Assembly: GCA_947311845.1 (NCBI GenBank) | Contig: CAMZMU010000048.1 | Coordinates: 26,569,391 to 26,633,390 of the forward strand | Length of the DNA: 64,000 nucleotides | Direction: 5' to 3' | Origin: Poa pratensis | Taxonomy: Eukaryota; Streptophyta; Magnoliopsida; Poales; Poaceae | Shown here: positions 30,617 through 42,428 of the stretch, piece by piece | How positions within the stretch are numbered: the first letter of the stretch is position 1 | Layout: each line of letters begins with the position of its first letter | Program-made: the position numbers and the translations under genes | Notes under the pieces: model-generated | Told to the model about the DNA's origin: nothing | The model's database searches: none | The model's input: only the letters and a program-made list of their open reading frames with translations

Positions 30617-33503
30617 CTAAACATCCGTCAGAATTATTGATGATACAATCATGACATACGCGAGGAAGAAGAACATGACGATCTGGATGAAGAACTTGGG
30701 GTTGTCTCTCAAGCTTGGGGCCGCCACCGATCTACTGCTTGAGGATACATGGATGCACTTACGGTCAGTGACAAGCAAGGACTGTGGGAAGAGACGTGTT
30801 TCAGCATCATTCTTACCTCGCGATGCGCTGTGAGAGCCGATTGAAGGGTAGGCTCTGAATGAAAACGACGCCGGGTCCTGTGAGAGATGCTCTCAGCTGG
30901 TTGTCGCCCTGTATAAGATGATGGTTCTCAGTGCAGGGAAACAAAGGAATTCTCAACACAAAGAACATAGTGAAACAAGTAGTAGGCAAAGAAGAAGAAG
31001 GATATACTCACCCCGAAGACTGCTCTTCTCAGTTGGGTAGGGTTCTTTAACTGAAAGTTGATGGTAGTTGTCATAGCCACAATACAAGCAGCATCAACAG
31101 TAATTACCTCCCGTGGAGCAAGAATTTTCTGCATTACTGGCAAGGGCAGAGAGCAAAACCTCCCAAGGTTAGACCATGTCGAATTCACCAAAGTCTCAAC
31201 AGATTTCATGTGTCAAAACAGAATAGGCATCAGACAACAGGTTCCATGCTTGCGTGAAATAAAATCAAGATTTGGTGCTTACAGAAAATATAGCTGGTAA
31301 TAAATCACCGAAATGATGTATATGTACATCATATGCTGAATACCCCTATGACAAGAACATACATATTTGGGTAAAAGGTAAAGTTTACTATGTCATCTTT
31401 CAGGTTTCAGCAATATATCACATCAACATGTCCTAGAGCTTTACAGAATCACAGCTTCTAATATTAAACCTAAAATATCCAGGTCCAAATTTCACCAACA
31501 TAAATAGCATTGCAGTTTTAAATACAAACATCTACGTCAACAATCAGCACTGTAATGGTAAGGGTGAAATAAATTGTACCTGTTCCACCGCCGACAAGGA
31601 ATACCATCCCTTGACCCCTAAGTTTATGTTTGAGGATCATCTGCAAAAAAAATGTGCATATTTAATTTGCTAGCAAACAAGTTGCCCAGTAGATTGCAAA
31701 ATGAAGTGAACCAACTTGACGGACCCCCATGATCTTGTAATCAATAAGGTACCTCAATATTTACCCTACCTCTGCGCCAATTTCAATGTTGCGTGGCCTC
31801 TGATCAAGTGTACTTGTGACTGACACGTCATTAACAGAGCAGAGAAAAGCATCTGCCTGCAATTTGGTACATTATGAGGTTCATGTGACTGTTCTTCAAG
31901 CAAATGACAGACTTGAAGACAGCGTACCTGGCTAAGAAGTTCTCCACCAAAGTTCGCTAGATCTATCTGTACAAAAGCAAGCAATTATAGTGAGACTACG
32001 ATAAAAGCTTTGGTTGATAATATAATTAGTATGTCCTTTGAGATAACATGACCACTAAAATGAGGTATACATCCTCGCAATGAGTGTCTTCTTTTATTAG
32101 TTTAACAAGATAATACTGCATCTACCTCTTGTGAAGCTTAGAAGATGCATTCTTAAAGGCAGCATAGACATAAAGATTAAACAAACTCGTATCTATGCAT
32201 AATTTTGATGTCAACGCTAACTATTACTACCAGGGAATATCTTACCATTTCTGCTTAAGGCTAAAATTCAATGTCTGCATGCAGGTTAAATTGTAAGTAA
32301 ACAGCAAGCAGCACAATGCACCGTTAACTTTTATTAATTATAAACCATATAGCTCCAGAGTTAAATATGGGCAAAAAACAAGTGCCGGATAATGGGCAGA
32401 AATAGTGATGTAGTTCCATGAGTAACCTATGGCTTTGCACGGAAAGTGGAGAAATGACTCAGAGCTAAGCTGCAAAAATAAATGGTGACACTAAGATTTA
32501 AAACATGTAATGACTTCGCAGAGAAGAGATACTAACAGGCATTATCCTCCCAGGAAATGGAGCAGATATCCCAACATATCCATCATCAGGGCCAGGATTA
32601 AAGAAAACAGTGCTGGTTATGCTTTTTCCAAATATCCACTGCCACACTCCTCCATCGTTTTCAGGCAAGTAATTATTGTCCATCTGAATGTTCCCGGACA
32701 TGTAACACATTGTACCTGAAAAGTACAACAATTAAAATAAAAGTACATGCTAACAAGCTCTATAAGAGCCACATGATTCCCAGAAGCAAATAAGCAATGT
32801 CGTAAAGAAAAAAACATGGCTAATGCACAGTGATTTTCCAAGATAGGTTTACAGTCAAACGTCGCTACTATCAACAGGTAGACATAAGATTAAGAAAGGT
32901 TAATCATAATTCTAGCATACAATTGACAGTATGGCGGTAAATTATGATTTCCGACAACACCTCATAAATACAATACAATCACACCCTACAAACTAGGAGA
33001 TTATTCAGCCTGACATGCAAATTATACTGGTTAAGCATGCAGGCTGCAAATATTTCAGCTGGCAGTACAGAAACGAGTGAATCAAGTTACCTGGTTTCGC
33101 AGTCAACTTCTCCTGTGACTTCACCATCACCTAAAATCATTTCCCACACATAGTCAAGAACGATCACGACTCAATTCATCTGGAGACAGAATTGTAAAGC
33201 GAGATATTAAGCACCGGAAACTACCTGCAGGACCTGCACATCTCCGCCGGATATCTGAAACGCCGTCACAGATCCCTGTTGGCTCTGAAAAGGATAACCC
33301 GCGGAATTCAAACCGAATCAGATCACGAGAGCTCCAATCAGGGGAAAAAAGTGCCACGGATCGTGTGGATCCACCCACCACGACCTCGAATCTAGACCTA
33401 GCATGAACAGAACCGTGCAAGAGAGGTTCAGATCGCACAGGGGAGGGGCACCGACCTGGTAGACGTACGGCTGGAAGGGCGTTGAGTACAAGGGCGCGGC
33501 CAT
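30617..33503 (-). CDS. AIM24-family protein, complete ten-exon gene
   Basis: AIM24 (PF01987) proteins have a beta-rich TRAP-like fold; the yeast member acts in the mitochondrial inner membrane, while plant members are little studied. Exons: 33456-33503, 33225-33284, 33091-33130, 32537-32715, 31928-31966, 31770-31856, 31580-31640, 31012-31136, 30817-30908 and 30617-30734. All introns are GT-AG, all phases agree, and the sum (849 nt) gives 282 residues without a stop. Family blocks: QISGGDVQVLQ, KPGTMCYMSGNIQMDNN, NPGPDDGYVGISAPFPGRIM, ADAFLCSVNDV, GQGMVFLVGGGTV, QKILAPREVITVDAACIVAM, GPGVVFIQSLPFNRLSQRIA. A C-terminal hydrophobic anchor follows KFFIQ, reaching ILTDV at the stop. The start is the only ATG before exon 1's donor. 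The gene is intact and no cleavable presequence is obvious. Confidence 0.93.
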
Positions 33504-35378
33504 GGCGGCAGGCCGGAGCCTTCTGGAAGCTTCTAGAAGCGATCAGTGGGAGCCGACTGGGAGCGTCGTCTTCGGGATCGGGGGGGTTGCCATTTGACGA
33601 GCTCCAGGTTCCTTCGTGCTGGGCTTAATTCCAAGAGATTTTATTTTATTTTTTCCTGTATTTTTTCCGACGTGGCTCTGTCTGGCCGTCGGTTGTGCTC
33701 TGAACGGTAGCTTGATGCGCGATGGAGTTGCTTGCGTGGCTGGTCCACGTAGTCTTCGTGCGCGAGTGGCCGTGTCCTGTTGGCTGCCGCGCCTGGGATG
33801 ACGTGTCCCTTGTACTATACGACGACAGCATGGAATCAGATACGTGTAGGAAGACATGTCGATTTACCAAAGGCTTAACTAGAGCTGCGGACATAGTTGA
33901 CATACAATATTTACACAAACCCAAGTCAAGTAATTTGGAACGGAGGGAGTACTACGGAGTAAGTGCCAAGAAATTCTACTCCTACTTCTGAATATTGAAT
34001 TTTGTTTTAGGTTATAATTTGTTCTAAGACTTTCAGATAATCTAAAAGAAAGGTTCATTTTTCATCCTAACCCGTCTAACTCGAGAAAAACACTCACATA
34101 GACGAAATGCGACACACAAAAATGGGTACACTTGACCGAATGCGAACGGATTTGTCTACTGAGTAAAAATCCTTATATGGACTGTAAATCTCCATACATC
34201 CCTACATGAGTATCCATGCCACTCATCGTCTAGATAGTGTGTTGCCACGCTATTCCTCATCATCCCTAGAGCTCATTTGAACTGTCCAGAACGCTGCTTA
34301 CATGCACCACCACCTCGTTCGCATCTCCCTGCTTGTGCAAACCGATGCTATCTCATTGTTGGCATTGTCCTTTTTGGCGGTATTCCATCATCAGCGTCAG
34401 CGTGTTGAGATATCTCGTGGTCGATTCATGCCACCATGCTCTTTCCTTCAATTTGGAAGGTGTGACTAGCCAATTAGTTCTGTCAAGCAAGATGTGAACT
34501 TTTTCAAGAGTTCGAGGTTTGTTTTAGACCAAACAAAAGTTTTAGGATGAAAAGTAAATTTCTTCAGTTTAATTAGGGACCAAAATTGGACTTTATTCGA
34601 TAATCTAAAATGAACTACTATATACGTATTTACGAAACAATCCATTTTTGAACCTTCATCGTAAATAACAACGACCTTTCCAAAAGATCGTCAAGTAAAG
34701 CCGGTTTTACCGTTGTGATTGTTTGGATAGAAACAGATTGCATAGTGTTGTTTTCATATTTACAAAACATATATGGCAGTTGGTGTCCTCCTCCTTTGTT
34801 CTTGTTTTTTTCACAACATTGAATAATTTGGTGGATTTGGGGCGAGAAGTACTTGAGTGCTTCTTATGTTATTGCCATTGCATGAGTTGCATTGAGTTAT
34901 CCGGTGATTATTGGAAGTGAAACATTGTGAGTTGTTACTCTTGGGTGCTTGGGCGTCCTAAACAGTTGGTGTTGTCGTAGAGCTCAATCCTTGTGGTCTA
35001 AAACTTTGGGCAAGCTTTGGAAGTTTCCAATCAAGTTGTGGAGATTTCCCTGGACAATCTGTAAAGAGTCAGTCGCTGCTTTCAAGGGCACAACTTAGTG
35101 GATCGTGGGACATTGCGTTGCGCGAGGGCATGAGAAGAATAAAGTGACCCTTTGTGGCGCGGTGAGTTGTTTGTCTCGACATGTTGGGTGAAGCCGACCT
35201 CTGTGGCGATTGGTGTGCATTGTGCAGCCACACCTTAAGGTGAGACCTTTGTGTGGCGTCCGAGGAGTATTAAGCTACCACACCTCTCCAACGAAAACTA
35301 GCTTCCTTTTGGAAGTGAACTTTGAGATACAACTTTATCTGCACGTATCTCGGTTATCACTTATGGAAGCTCCACTAG
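33504..35378. other. AIM24 5' flank and decayed retroelement DNA
   Basis: 33504-33650 is the likely promoter and 5' UTR of the AIM24 gene. A lone Stowaway right end (GGAACGGAGGGAGTA) lies at about 33938-33953. From about 34700 the sequence (for example AAGCTACCACACCTCTCCAA near 35273) has the look of a retroelement LTR or internal non-coding part, continuing on the far side of the Harbinger element. No gene. Confidence 0.4.
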
Positions 35379-35667
35379 TTAGGGCATCTCCAGCCGTTCG
35401 GCCCCCCAGGTTTTGGTTCGGCGCCTTTTTGCGTTTGCGCCGGCGCTATTTGGGACCTGGGGGGGCGAAGTTTCCACTCGTTTCGGCCCCCAGAAAACAC
35501 AAATCAACATAATTTCCTTCCCGCCCCAAAAAACGGCCCGAGTTCGGCGATCCAAACAGCCACGGTTGGGCAATCATACAAAAAAAGCCATATAGTTCGG
35601 CGAATCAAGCCACAGTTCGGCGATCTGGTGAAATGGCCACATTCGGCATGCTGATACGCAGATCAGA

Positions 35668-37578
35668 TCAGATGGTCGCCGGCGACACCTCGGCAACCTC
35701 GGCATCCTCGTCGAGATCGATGGGCGTGGTCGTCGGAGCAGGGGCAGAGGTCGGAGTGGTCGTAGGCTCGGCGGCATCGGCGGTAGACTCGGCGGTAGGC
35801 GGCGGCGTGATCGTGGCCGAGCTCGTGTCGTCCGCCGTCGCAGTCGGGGTCGGGTCCGGGGCGAACTGGCTGAGAATCACGCGCCGCTGCGCCATGAACC
35901 ACGCCCTGATCTCGGGGTCCATCGCCTCCGGGTTGCCTCCCATGAGGAAGACGAGATCGTTGTTCCTCTTCTTCGCCGCGGTGTTGGTCTTGAGGAGGTC
36001 GAGCTTGATGCCCTGGTTGGCCATGAGCGCCTTCCACCTCGCCTCGGCCTTCTCCTCTCTCGCCGCGGCGTGGGTTTGAGCGTCGGCGATGCAGGTGTCG
36101 ATGGACGCTTGGAGCTTCGCCGCTGCTGGCGCCCCGTCTCTCGCCGCCTTGGCTTTCTTGTGGCCATCAGGGCGCCCATCTGCCGCACCGGCCACCGGCG
36201 CGTCCGGGACATACGCCTTGCCCTTGCCGAGAGAATGGCGCACTTGCACCCACTTCTCGCACCCCTCGAGGACGATGAACACGTGGAGGAACTTGAAGTC
36301 CGCCTTCTCGTCGTTGCGGTACATGTCAAACATCCGGACCATCTACATGCCAAACCGGCCGGAATGAGCAAACCGGCGAAGACAAAAGGTAAATGACGGC
36401 GGGAATGAGATCACCTCCATCTCGTAGTTGTTGCCGCTCTTCGGCCGATTGGCGACCTCCTCTTGAATGCCATGCCATTTGTTGCAAGCGTGCTGGATGT
36501 TCGCCCAATGGTTGGCCATGGCCTTCTCGCCGCGCGGAGTGACGCACACGGAGTACTCGGGGTCGACGATCCGGCGCTCATCGTACGAAGTCTTGACCCT
36601 CTTCCAGTAGTTGTCCATGTTCTGGTTTGCGCCGACGATCGGGTCGAGGCTGACCGTCTTCCATGCTTCGGCGAGGAGAACATCTTCCTTCGCCGTCCAC
36701 TTGATGCGCGGCTCGACGGGAGGTTTCGGCGCCTTCGTCGGCACCTTCTTGGGCCGACGGCCGCCGGCTTCGTCCCCCTTGGCCGGTGCCCCTCCTTCGT
36801 CCACGACCGCCGGATCGGCCGCCTCGCCTTCCTCAGCCGCCTCACCGCCGCCAGAGCCACCAGAGCCGCCGGAACCGCCGGACTCCCCACCGCTTTGTGA
36901 GAAAAATTCCCCACCTTGCGAGAGAAAGCCCGGGCATGCCGCCGTCGCCATCGAGCCAGTGGCGATAATCTCGTCCATGAAGGAATCGGCGTGCATCCCG
37001 CCGAACAGGAGGCGGGGGTCCTGCTGAGGGGCGAAAGGGCGCGCGCGGCAATGCGACGGCGAGGTCGAGTAGCCCGGCGAAGCGTACATCGCCGGAGAAG
37101 GGTGGGGAAAGGCGACGTTGGGGTTGAAGCCACCATGGGGGTCAGCGTCGGCGTACCGGTGCGGGGACACGCTCCAGCGCGGCGACGGGGATGGCGAGTA
37201 GCCGGTCGGCGACGCGACGCTGGCTTGGCTGGCCCATCCGGCGAACTGGGGATGAGGAGGGAGGCCGACCCTCAGCTTGGCCGGCGGCGCCGGAGCCGCT
37301 GCAGCAGCCGGTTCCTCCACCGCCATCGCCGCCTCCTCTTCCTCTTCTTCTTCGGCGGTGGCGGCAGCCTCGGCCAGGAGCTTTTCACGCTGCCTCTTCT
37401 CCCTCGCCCGGCGCTGGGCGTTGTCGTTCTTCCGGCGTGCTTCGTCGGCGGCCCACATGGCGTTGGTCCAGCCCGGCGGCCTCTCCCTCGGCGCCCTTGG
37501 TTTCCTCGGCTGCTTCTTCACCTCCAAGGCGGCGGAGGGCGCGGCGATGCGGGGGCCGGTGAATTTGCTGGGCGCCAT
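35668..37578 (-). CDS. Harbinger ORF1-type Myb/SANT protein with NAM-associated domain
   Basis: In PIF/Harbinger elements the Myb-like ORF1 protein binds element ends and helps bring transposase to the nucleus. Exons 36415-37578 (ATG at 37578) and 35668-36342, joined GAG|GTGATC to TGTAG|ATG, give 612 residues with no stop. Residues about 1-60 are basic (KKQPRKPRAPRERPPGW); 60-250 are Ala/Pro/Ser-rich low complexity; about 285-385 form the trihelix/SANT part (RIKWTAKEDVLLAEAWKTVS, YWKRVKTSYDER, HWANIQHACNKWHGIQ); after the junction FKFLHVFIVLEGCEKW begins the NAM-associated domain, with a Lys-rich helix and an acidic Thr/Pro tail (IDLDEDAEVAEVSP). The neighbouring exon-1 upstream frame starts only with a non-ATG codon. 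The intact frame could mean recent activity or cellular use. Confidence 0.85.
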
Positions 37579-37832
37579 GGCGGGCAGATCTGAAGGGAAA
37601 TGGCGGGATCGGCAGGCGGGGGAGGGTGTATGTGGGGCGAAAATGGAGGGAAAGAGCAAAATTGGCGGGGAAGGACCAAAAATATGGAGGGAAATCGCTG
37701 TGGCTCGCCGACAGTTCTGGCCCACGGACGCCTTTTGCCCCCCAAGCGAGCCCCGGCGCGCTGGGTTTGGCTTGGGTGCGCCGGCGCAAAACGGCGCTAA
37801 AATCGGCGCAAAGCGGCGCTAAATGAGGTTCT

Positions 37833-37854
37833 GGGGGGGGGGGGGGGGGGGGGG
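37833..37854 (+). repeat. 22-base guanine run
   Basis: An uninterrupted run of 22 G on the plus strand in the right subterminal region of the Harbinger element, between GGCGCTAAATGAGGTTCT and CGACTGG. Likely G-quadruplex forming; its exact length is also an assembly-error candidate. Confidence 0.8.
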
Positions 37855-37933
37855 CGACTGGTAGAAAACGGCGCAAAGCGGCGCAAAAAAGGCCTCCTGG
37901 GGGGCGCTGGGGGGACGGCTGGAGATGCCCTTA

Positions 37934-38700
37934 TGTACTTACCGTGTGATGGCTTCCGTGCTTATATTTATATATCTTGCTATATCATACTCCATATGCT
38001 TTGAATTATAAGATGTTTTAACTTTTTCCAATTTATATGTATCTGGATACGTTTTGGTGTGTAGATTTGCACATTTTTGTTCGTATGTATTCCACACTGA
38101 AATGTCTAAACCATCTTATAGTTAGGAGTAGTTGTTTATCTTGTTTAGCGTAACTCATTGGTGCGCATAGTTGAGCCTAGCACATTTAGATTTTGTGCTT
38201 GATAAATTAAATTCTGAGTTTTATTTAGTATTTATTCAAACCAAAACCGTAATTGTTTTAACTTGACTATTCAACCCCATCTAGGCGATATCTGTGTCCT
38301 TTCAGTTTGGGGACAAGCTTTGACCTCTTCGATTTATTGTTATGGCATGTGTTTATTTATAGTTGTTGAACTATTTGGATTATGTTGAGCTCCGTTTTGT
38401 TTGCGTGTTGGTAAGACATGCACACCCGACTATTTATATGGTTGAGGACTATGTGTTTCTTGTATTTATCTTGTGATAGTATTTAACTTCCATTAGCAGG
38501 TCTTACTTGTGCAAGTTATGCTTTATTTATATATCTATGTGATCTTGCACGGTTTATAAAAGTCTAAGGGGGTTGTTGATCCTAGATTGTGTGCATTTTG
38601 CAATTTAGAGAGGGAGTGGCAGCTCAGAGTCAGAGCCAAAGAAAAAGAACCCAGACAATAAATGCCATGTCAACTAGTGAACAAATGGGATCGAGACCAA
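37934..38700. other. Continuation of retroelement DNA interrupted by Harbinger
   Basis: Contains a degenerate Stowaway at about 37990-38128 (left CTCCATATGCTTT, right end GTTAGGAG, TA on both sides). Near 38268-38320 the phrase CTATTCAACCCCATCTAGGC followed by GATATCTGTGTCCTTTCA resembles the 3' end of a grass LTR. No protein-coding part is recognisable. Confidence 0.4.
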
Positions 38701-40683
38701 TCTCTATGAGAGAATGCACCATTAATAATAAACTAGGTAAAATAAATAATTGAAATTATAGATTCCTATCGTCTAGTCGAAAGGAGCATCTTAAATTACA
38801 CATTTATAAGAACTAAATAGCCTAATAATACATATTGTCGGGATCCCACCCAAGAAAAGTGTAGTTATCTTCTATATCTAAATAGGAATGACCCACTATA
38901 AGAAATTCTCTCAACATGCAATCTATACAACTCAGCAAGTGTCTAATTGGTCCACTTCATATAGCCATAGCAAGCCATCCAACTAAGCAAGTGTGCCACC
39001 TCAGTATGAAAAATCTATAAAAAAAACAGACTGAAATATGTACGTCTTTCTCAAGGAAAATAAATGTACGTCTTCATCTCCATTAGTGGGTCACCTTATT
39101 GCTGTTCATCTCCCCTACTATCTGCTTCACGTAAAAGATTACAAAGAAACTGATGGATCTTCAATCATCCCATTATGTCGTATCTCTTCATCTCCTCCAC
39201 CAAGCAAATGCTACGGTAACTGATGGAGGGTTGCAGAGCAATGAAAGACATTTGATGTATTTCTACTAACGCAACACTTTTTTTTTTTGATGTATTTCCT
39301 CCTTACTGTCTATCTTTCCCCTTTAAAAGCCTATGTTTCCATGGATCTAGGGACGACTCTCCTGACCATCGGCACAAGCTGGGAGCAAAAAAAAAAACGA
39401 TCTTAATTGTTTTAGCTTCTTTGCCCATCATTTCTTAGGACGGCCAGTCTGCACAAGCTGTACCTCATCCGTTCAACATGTGAGCAGGTGTTATCCTCCT
39501 CAAGGATCAAGACGCGATGGGGAAGGTGAGGGCGCTGGCGCAGCTCCACAGCGTGACTACCGGTAGAAACATCCACTTCATCCCTGTGCCTATCCGCTTT
39601 TCTCTTCCTCTTCCTTTGTATCAATCCTTTATCTCTTGCACTGCACCGCATGTGTTTTGACGATTTGTTCCTCACAGGTATCTTATTTTTTACTCCCTCC
39701 GTTCCAAATTAGATGACTTGTATGTAGACAAGTGGAAGTCATCTATTTTAGAACGGATGGAGTAGATGACACGCATATCTGTGGCTCAACTTGGTTCATT
39801 ATGCAAGCAAGGTCGGAATTTTCTGATTTCAAATGTTATCATGAACGACCAAGAATATACAGTATCTTAGGACAAGGACGTACTGTTGGTTGCCCCGAAG
39901 TTATTAACCTGAATGATCGCCGCATTGTATCAGTCCACCAGACACGAAAGAAGAGGAATTTGTACGGTAAAAAAGACCGAAAGAAGAGGAATTGGTAGGC
40001 CTCTTCCATGCACCGTTTGCCATATTTAAGGTTCCACGGTCATGTTGTAAGATGTTCCTCCATTCCTTCTTTTCAATTCATAAATCCAATAAGTGTGAGG
40101 ATGTATGGAGAAATTGAGTTTTTTCATGCTTCAACTGAAATTATGGATGCAGCAGCTAGATGCATGATCAGACACATGAACACTTCGGCTCCACAATTTA
40201 TCTCAGATTGTCTCTTCATTATATATTAATAAGATATTTACACACATGTTGTACAATTATGTCGAGCTTCACTACAATAAGGTATTATGTAATTTCTTTT
40301 AGTCATGGATATCTCATGTTAACTCGTACTCATTAAGAGATTAACATACCCTGAAATTGATATGTTGTAGTAATTTGCATGACAAATTTGAGCATTGTAA
40401 GACACAATCGACTCGATTTCTCCTAATTAAAATATCTTATCAGGTTAATTGCTCTGATTTTTGTCATAGCTCTTGATGAATGGTATCTTATATCCACAAA
40501 TGAAGTTTCATATAGTCAAGGATATGTATATTTAGGCCTGCTTTATTCAGTCATGTTCTCCGTAGAAAATTATGAAAGTTATATAATATTTGAGCATGTC
40601 ATCAAATATTGTTTCTTCAAATTGGTAAACACTTCTCATATGCATACTTAAAGTTCCGCTGCAACGCGCGGGGCATCTTCTAG
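38701..40683 (+). mobile_element. Helitron 3' end (5' limit tentative)
   Basis: The 3' end is typical of grass Helitrons: GTTCCGCTGCAACGCGCGGG, forming a short GC hairpin, then GCATCTTCTAG with CTAG at 40680-40683 and T as the next base. A candidate 5' end, A|TCTCTATGAGAGAATG at 38700/38701, obeys the A-T insertion rule but is not proven. No RepHel protein is inside, so it is non-autonomous. It contains a short Stowaway (39693-39762) and a possible captured exon-like stretch near 39510-39560 (GATGGGGAAGGTGAGGGCGC). Confidence 0.6.
39693..39762. mobile_element. 70-bp Stowaway MITE
   Basis: CTCCCTCCGTTCCAAATTAG at the left and a complementary CTATTTTAGAACGGATGGAG at the right, TA at 39691-39692 and 39763-39764. 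Nearly the whole element folds into one hairpin. It sits inside the putative Helitron. Confidence 0.88.
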
Positions 40684-42428
40684 TTTAGCGAGTTGCATAA
40701 TAAAATACACGTGGAGACTAAAGGACTGGACATGAAAATACGAATGTCCTGAATACTTTGCTGATAGAACCCATAAGATAGAAAAATACAAAACTATCCC
40801 TAGAGTTCCCTGCACTCGCCGAAGCCAGCGGGCACCGTCCAATTCCAGCGCCGCCGAGGCGCACACTTGGAAGAGACATCGAGCCTCCACATTGCCAGAT
40901 AAAAAAAAACACCATTGTTAACGAGGCTTTTGTGAGTCGTTGAACGGGTCCCCTGCAAGCAGCGAGGAACATGTCACTGTGTTACATCGACACGAGGACG
41001 TCCCTGTGCTACCATGGACCCAGATCCACTGCATCACATCGATAAAGTTGGGGAAGAACTATAGATCAACCACCATCAGACCAACCTTCTCGCTCTAGAG
41101 CATCCATCTTGTCCTGGCCGCCAGCCCCTGCCGCGAATAGCGACAAACCCAACGTCACACTGAGAAACTATCTCGTCAAATCTGAAGAACGGCGAGAGGA
41201 CCAAGCCACATGTTTCACGGCGCCACCGATTAGAGCACCGGGGCACCTTATTCCGACGCGGCGCCATCCCCGCCACCGACGCGAGGCCTTTGGAAAAACC
41301 TAGCCCAACCCTAGCTATTGTCCAAGGTTGAAGTGCCGAGGTCCCCACCCCCTGCCGCCACCGAAACGGCGGACGAAGGAGGCAGGGACCAACGGTCTCG
41401 CTGGCAGAGGTAGGGCAAAGTTGGTTCGCCGCCGCCTATAGAGAGAGAGATCGGGGACATATGCGTTTTTAATATGAGTGTAGTTAAGTGGGAGGTACAT
41501 TCGAAGGGGGTGTGGGAGCGACAAACTAATGCGAGTATAATTTCAATAATAAAAGTAGGTGGCGTGATCTTTCTAGACCGGAGGACGCTATCTACTTATA
41601 CTGTCGAAATGGTCCGAGTCCATATCGGCCATGTCGTGCGTCCTAATCCGAGTCCATATCGGCCATGTCGTGCGTCCTAAGTGTCGCGCTCCCATTCGTC
41701 GCTCGCCCCGCCTCCTTCGACACATGGAGGGGGTGAGCTGGCAGACCAGGTCCACGCATAGCACATGCCAACAGGTCAGCATTTACTCGTTTCCATTTTT
41801 AGCCGTATACGCACGCGCTGTCCTTTTACATAAAGCCAATACGACATGACGGCGTAAATGTAGAGCAGCAAAAGAAGCGCGGCGCGGCGGGCAGTCTACG
41901 CGGGCGTCTTTCAAGGGACAATTGTTTCCCAGGCAGTGGCAAGACGGCGGATGCTGCGCTTCGTCTTCATCGCCGGTGAAGCTGGTGATCTTCGAGCTGG
42001 TTCTGGCTCCTCTCCCTCGTGTTTGTTCTTCGTTTGTTCTTTCTATGTACTGTTGTATGTGGATTCCGAGAGTGAATATACGTGGTGAAGTTGGAGGTGT
42101 CAAAAAAAAAAAGCGCAGCCGGTTTGGTTGGGTTTTTCCAAAGGCCTAGGCGTTTCGTTCCCCTCCTCCCTGAGGCATCGAGCTCCCCGCTCCTCCTCGC
42201 CAGTAAGGTAAGATCACCCGAGCCCCATACCTCTTCCTCCTTCTCCTCGGATTTCCGAATCTCAGATCCAGAATTTGACGTTTCTCTACCTCCTTGTGAA
42301 GTACATCCATCCGCCCCGAGCGACGGGAGAGGAGCGGGTTGTTTTTTTTGTATCCTATTCTAGGCTCCGGCGTGTATGCTGTCCGTACATAGCAGAGTGG
42401 AGTAGGAGGAGTCTTGCGTCGACCGTGG
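40684..42428. other. Intergenic DNA and 5' region of SANT-OBERON gene
   Basis: 40700-41460 is a GC-balanced block with short open frames on both strands, probably transposon body. At 41613-41646 and 41647-41680 a 34-bp unit (TCCGAGTCCATATCGGCCAT then GTCGTGCGTCCTAA) is perfectly tandemly duplicated. A plus-strand 5' UTR is expected from about 42100; CCAGTAAGGTAAGATCACC at about 42200 could hold a 5' UTR splice donor. Confidence 0.45.
41613..41680. repeat. Perfect 34-bp tandem duplication
   Basis: Two adjacent identical 34-bp copies, 41613-41646 and 41647-41680, about 750 bp before the SANT-OBERON start codon. Confidence 0.95.

Larger units (their letters stand above)
35382..37930 (-). mobile_element. 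PIF/Harbinger element carrying only the Myb-like ORF
   Basis: Perfect 15-bp terminal inverted repeats (GGGCATCTCCAGCCG at 35382-35396; complement at 37916-37930) and TTA target duplications (35379-35381, 37931-37933), diagnostic of PIF/Harbinger. Near the right end GGCGCTAAA and GGCGCAAA repeats form the subterminal zone. Length 2549 bp. The only gene is the two-exon Myb/SANT ORF; no DDE transposase is present, so the element would need one supplied elsewhere. Confidence 0.93.

Noticed and set aside
36916..37822. Plus-strand ORFs opposite the Harbinger Myb gene
   Set aside because: No domain; the minus strand has SANT and NAM-associated blocks and a proper intron.
41613..41680. Tandem 34-bp unit as a functional enhancer of the SANT-OBERON gene
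   Set aside because: Only position supports it; a simple duplication explains the data.
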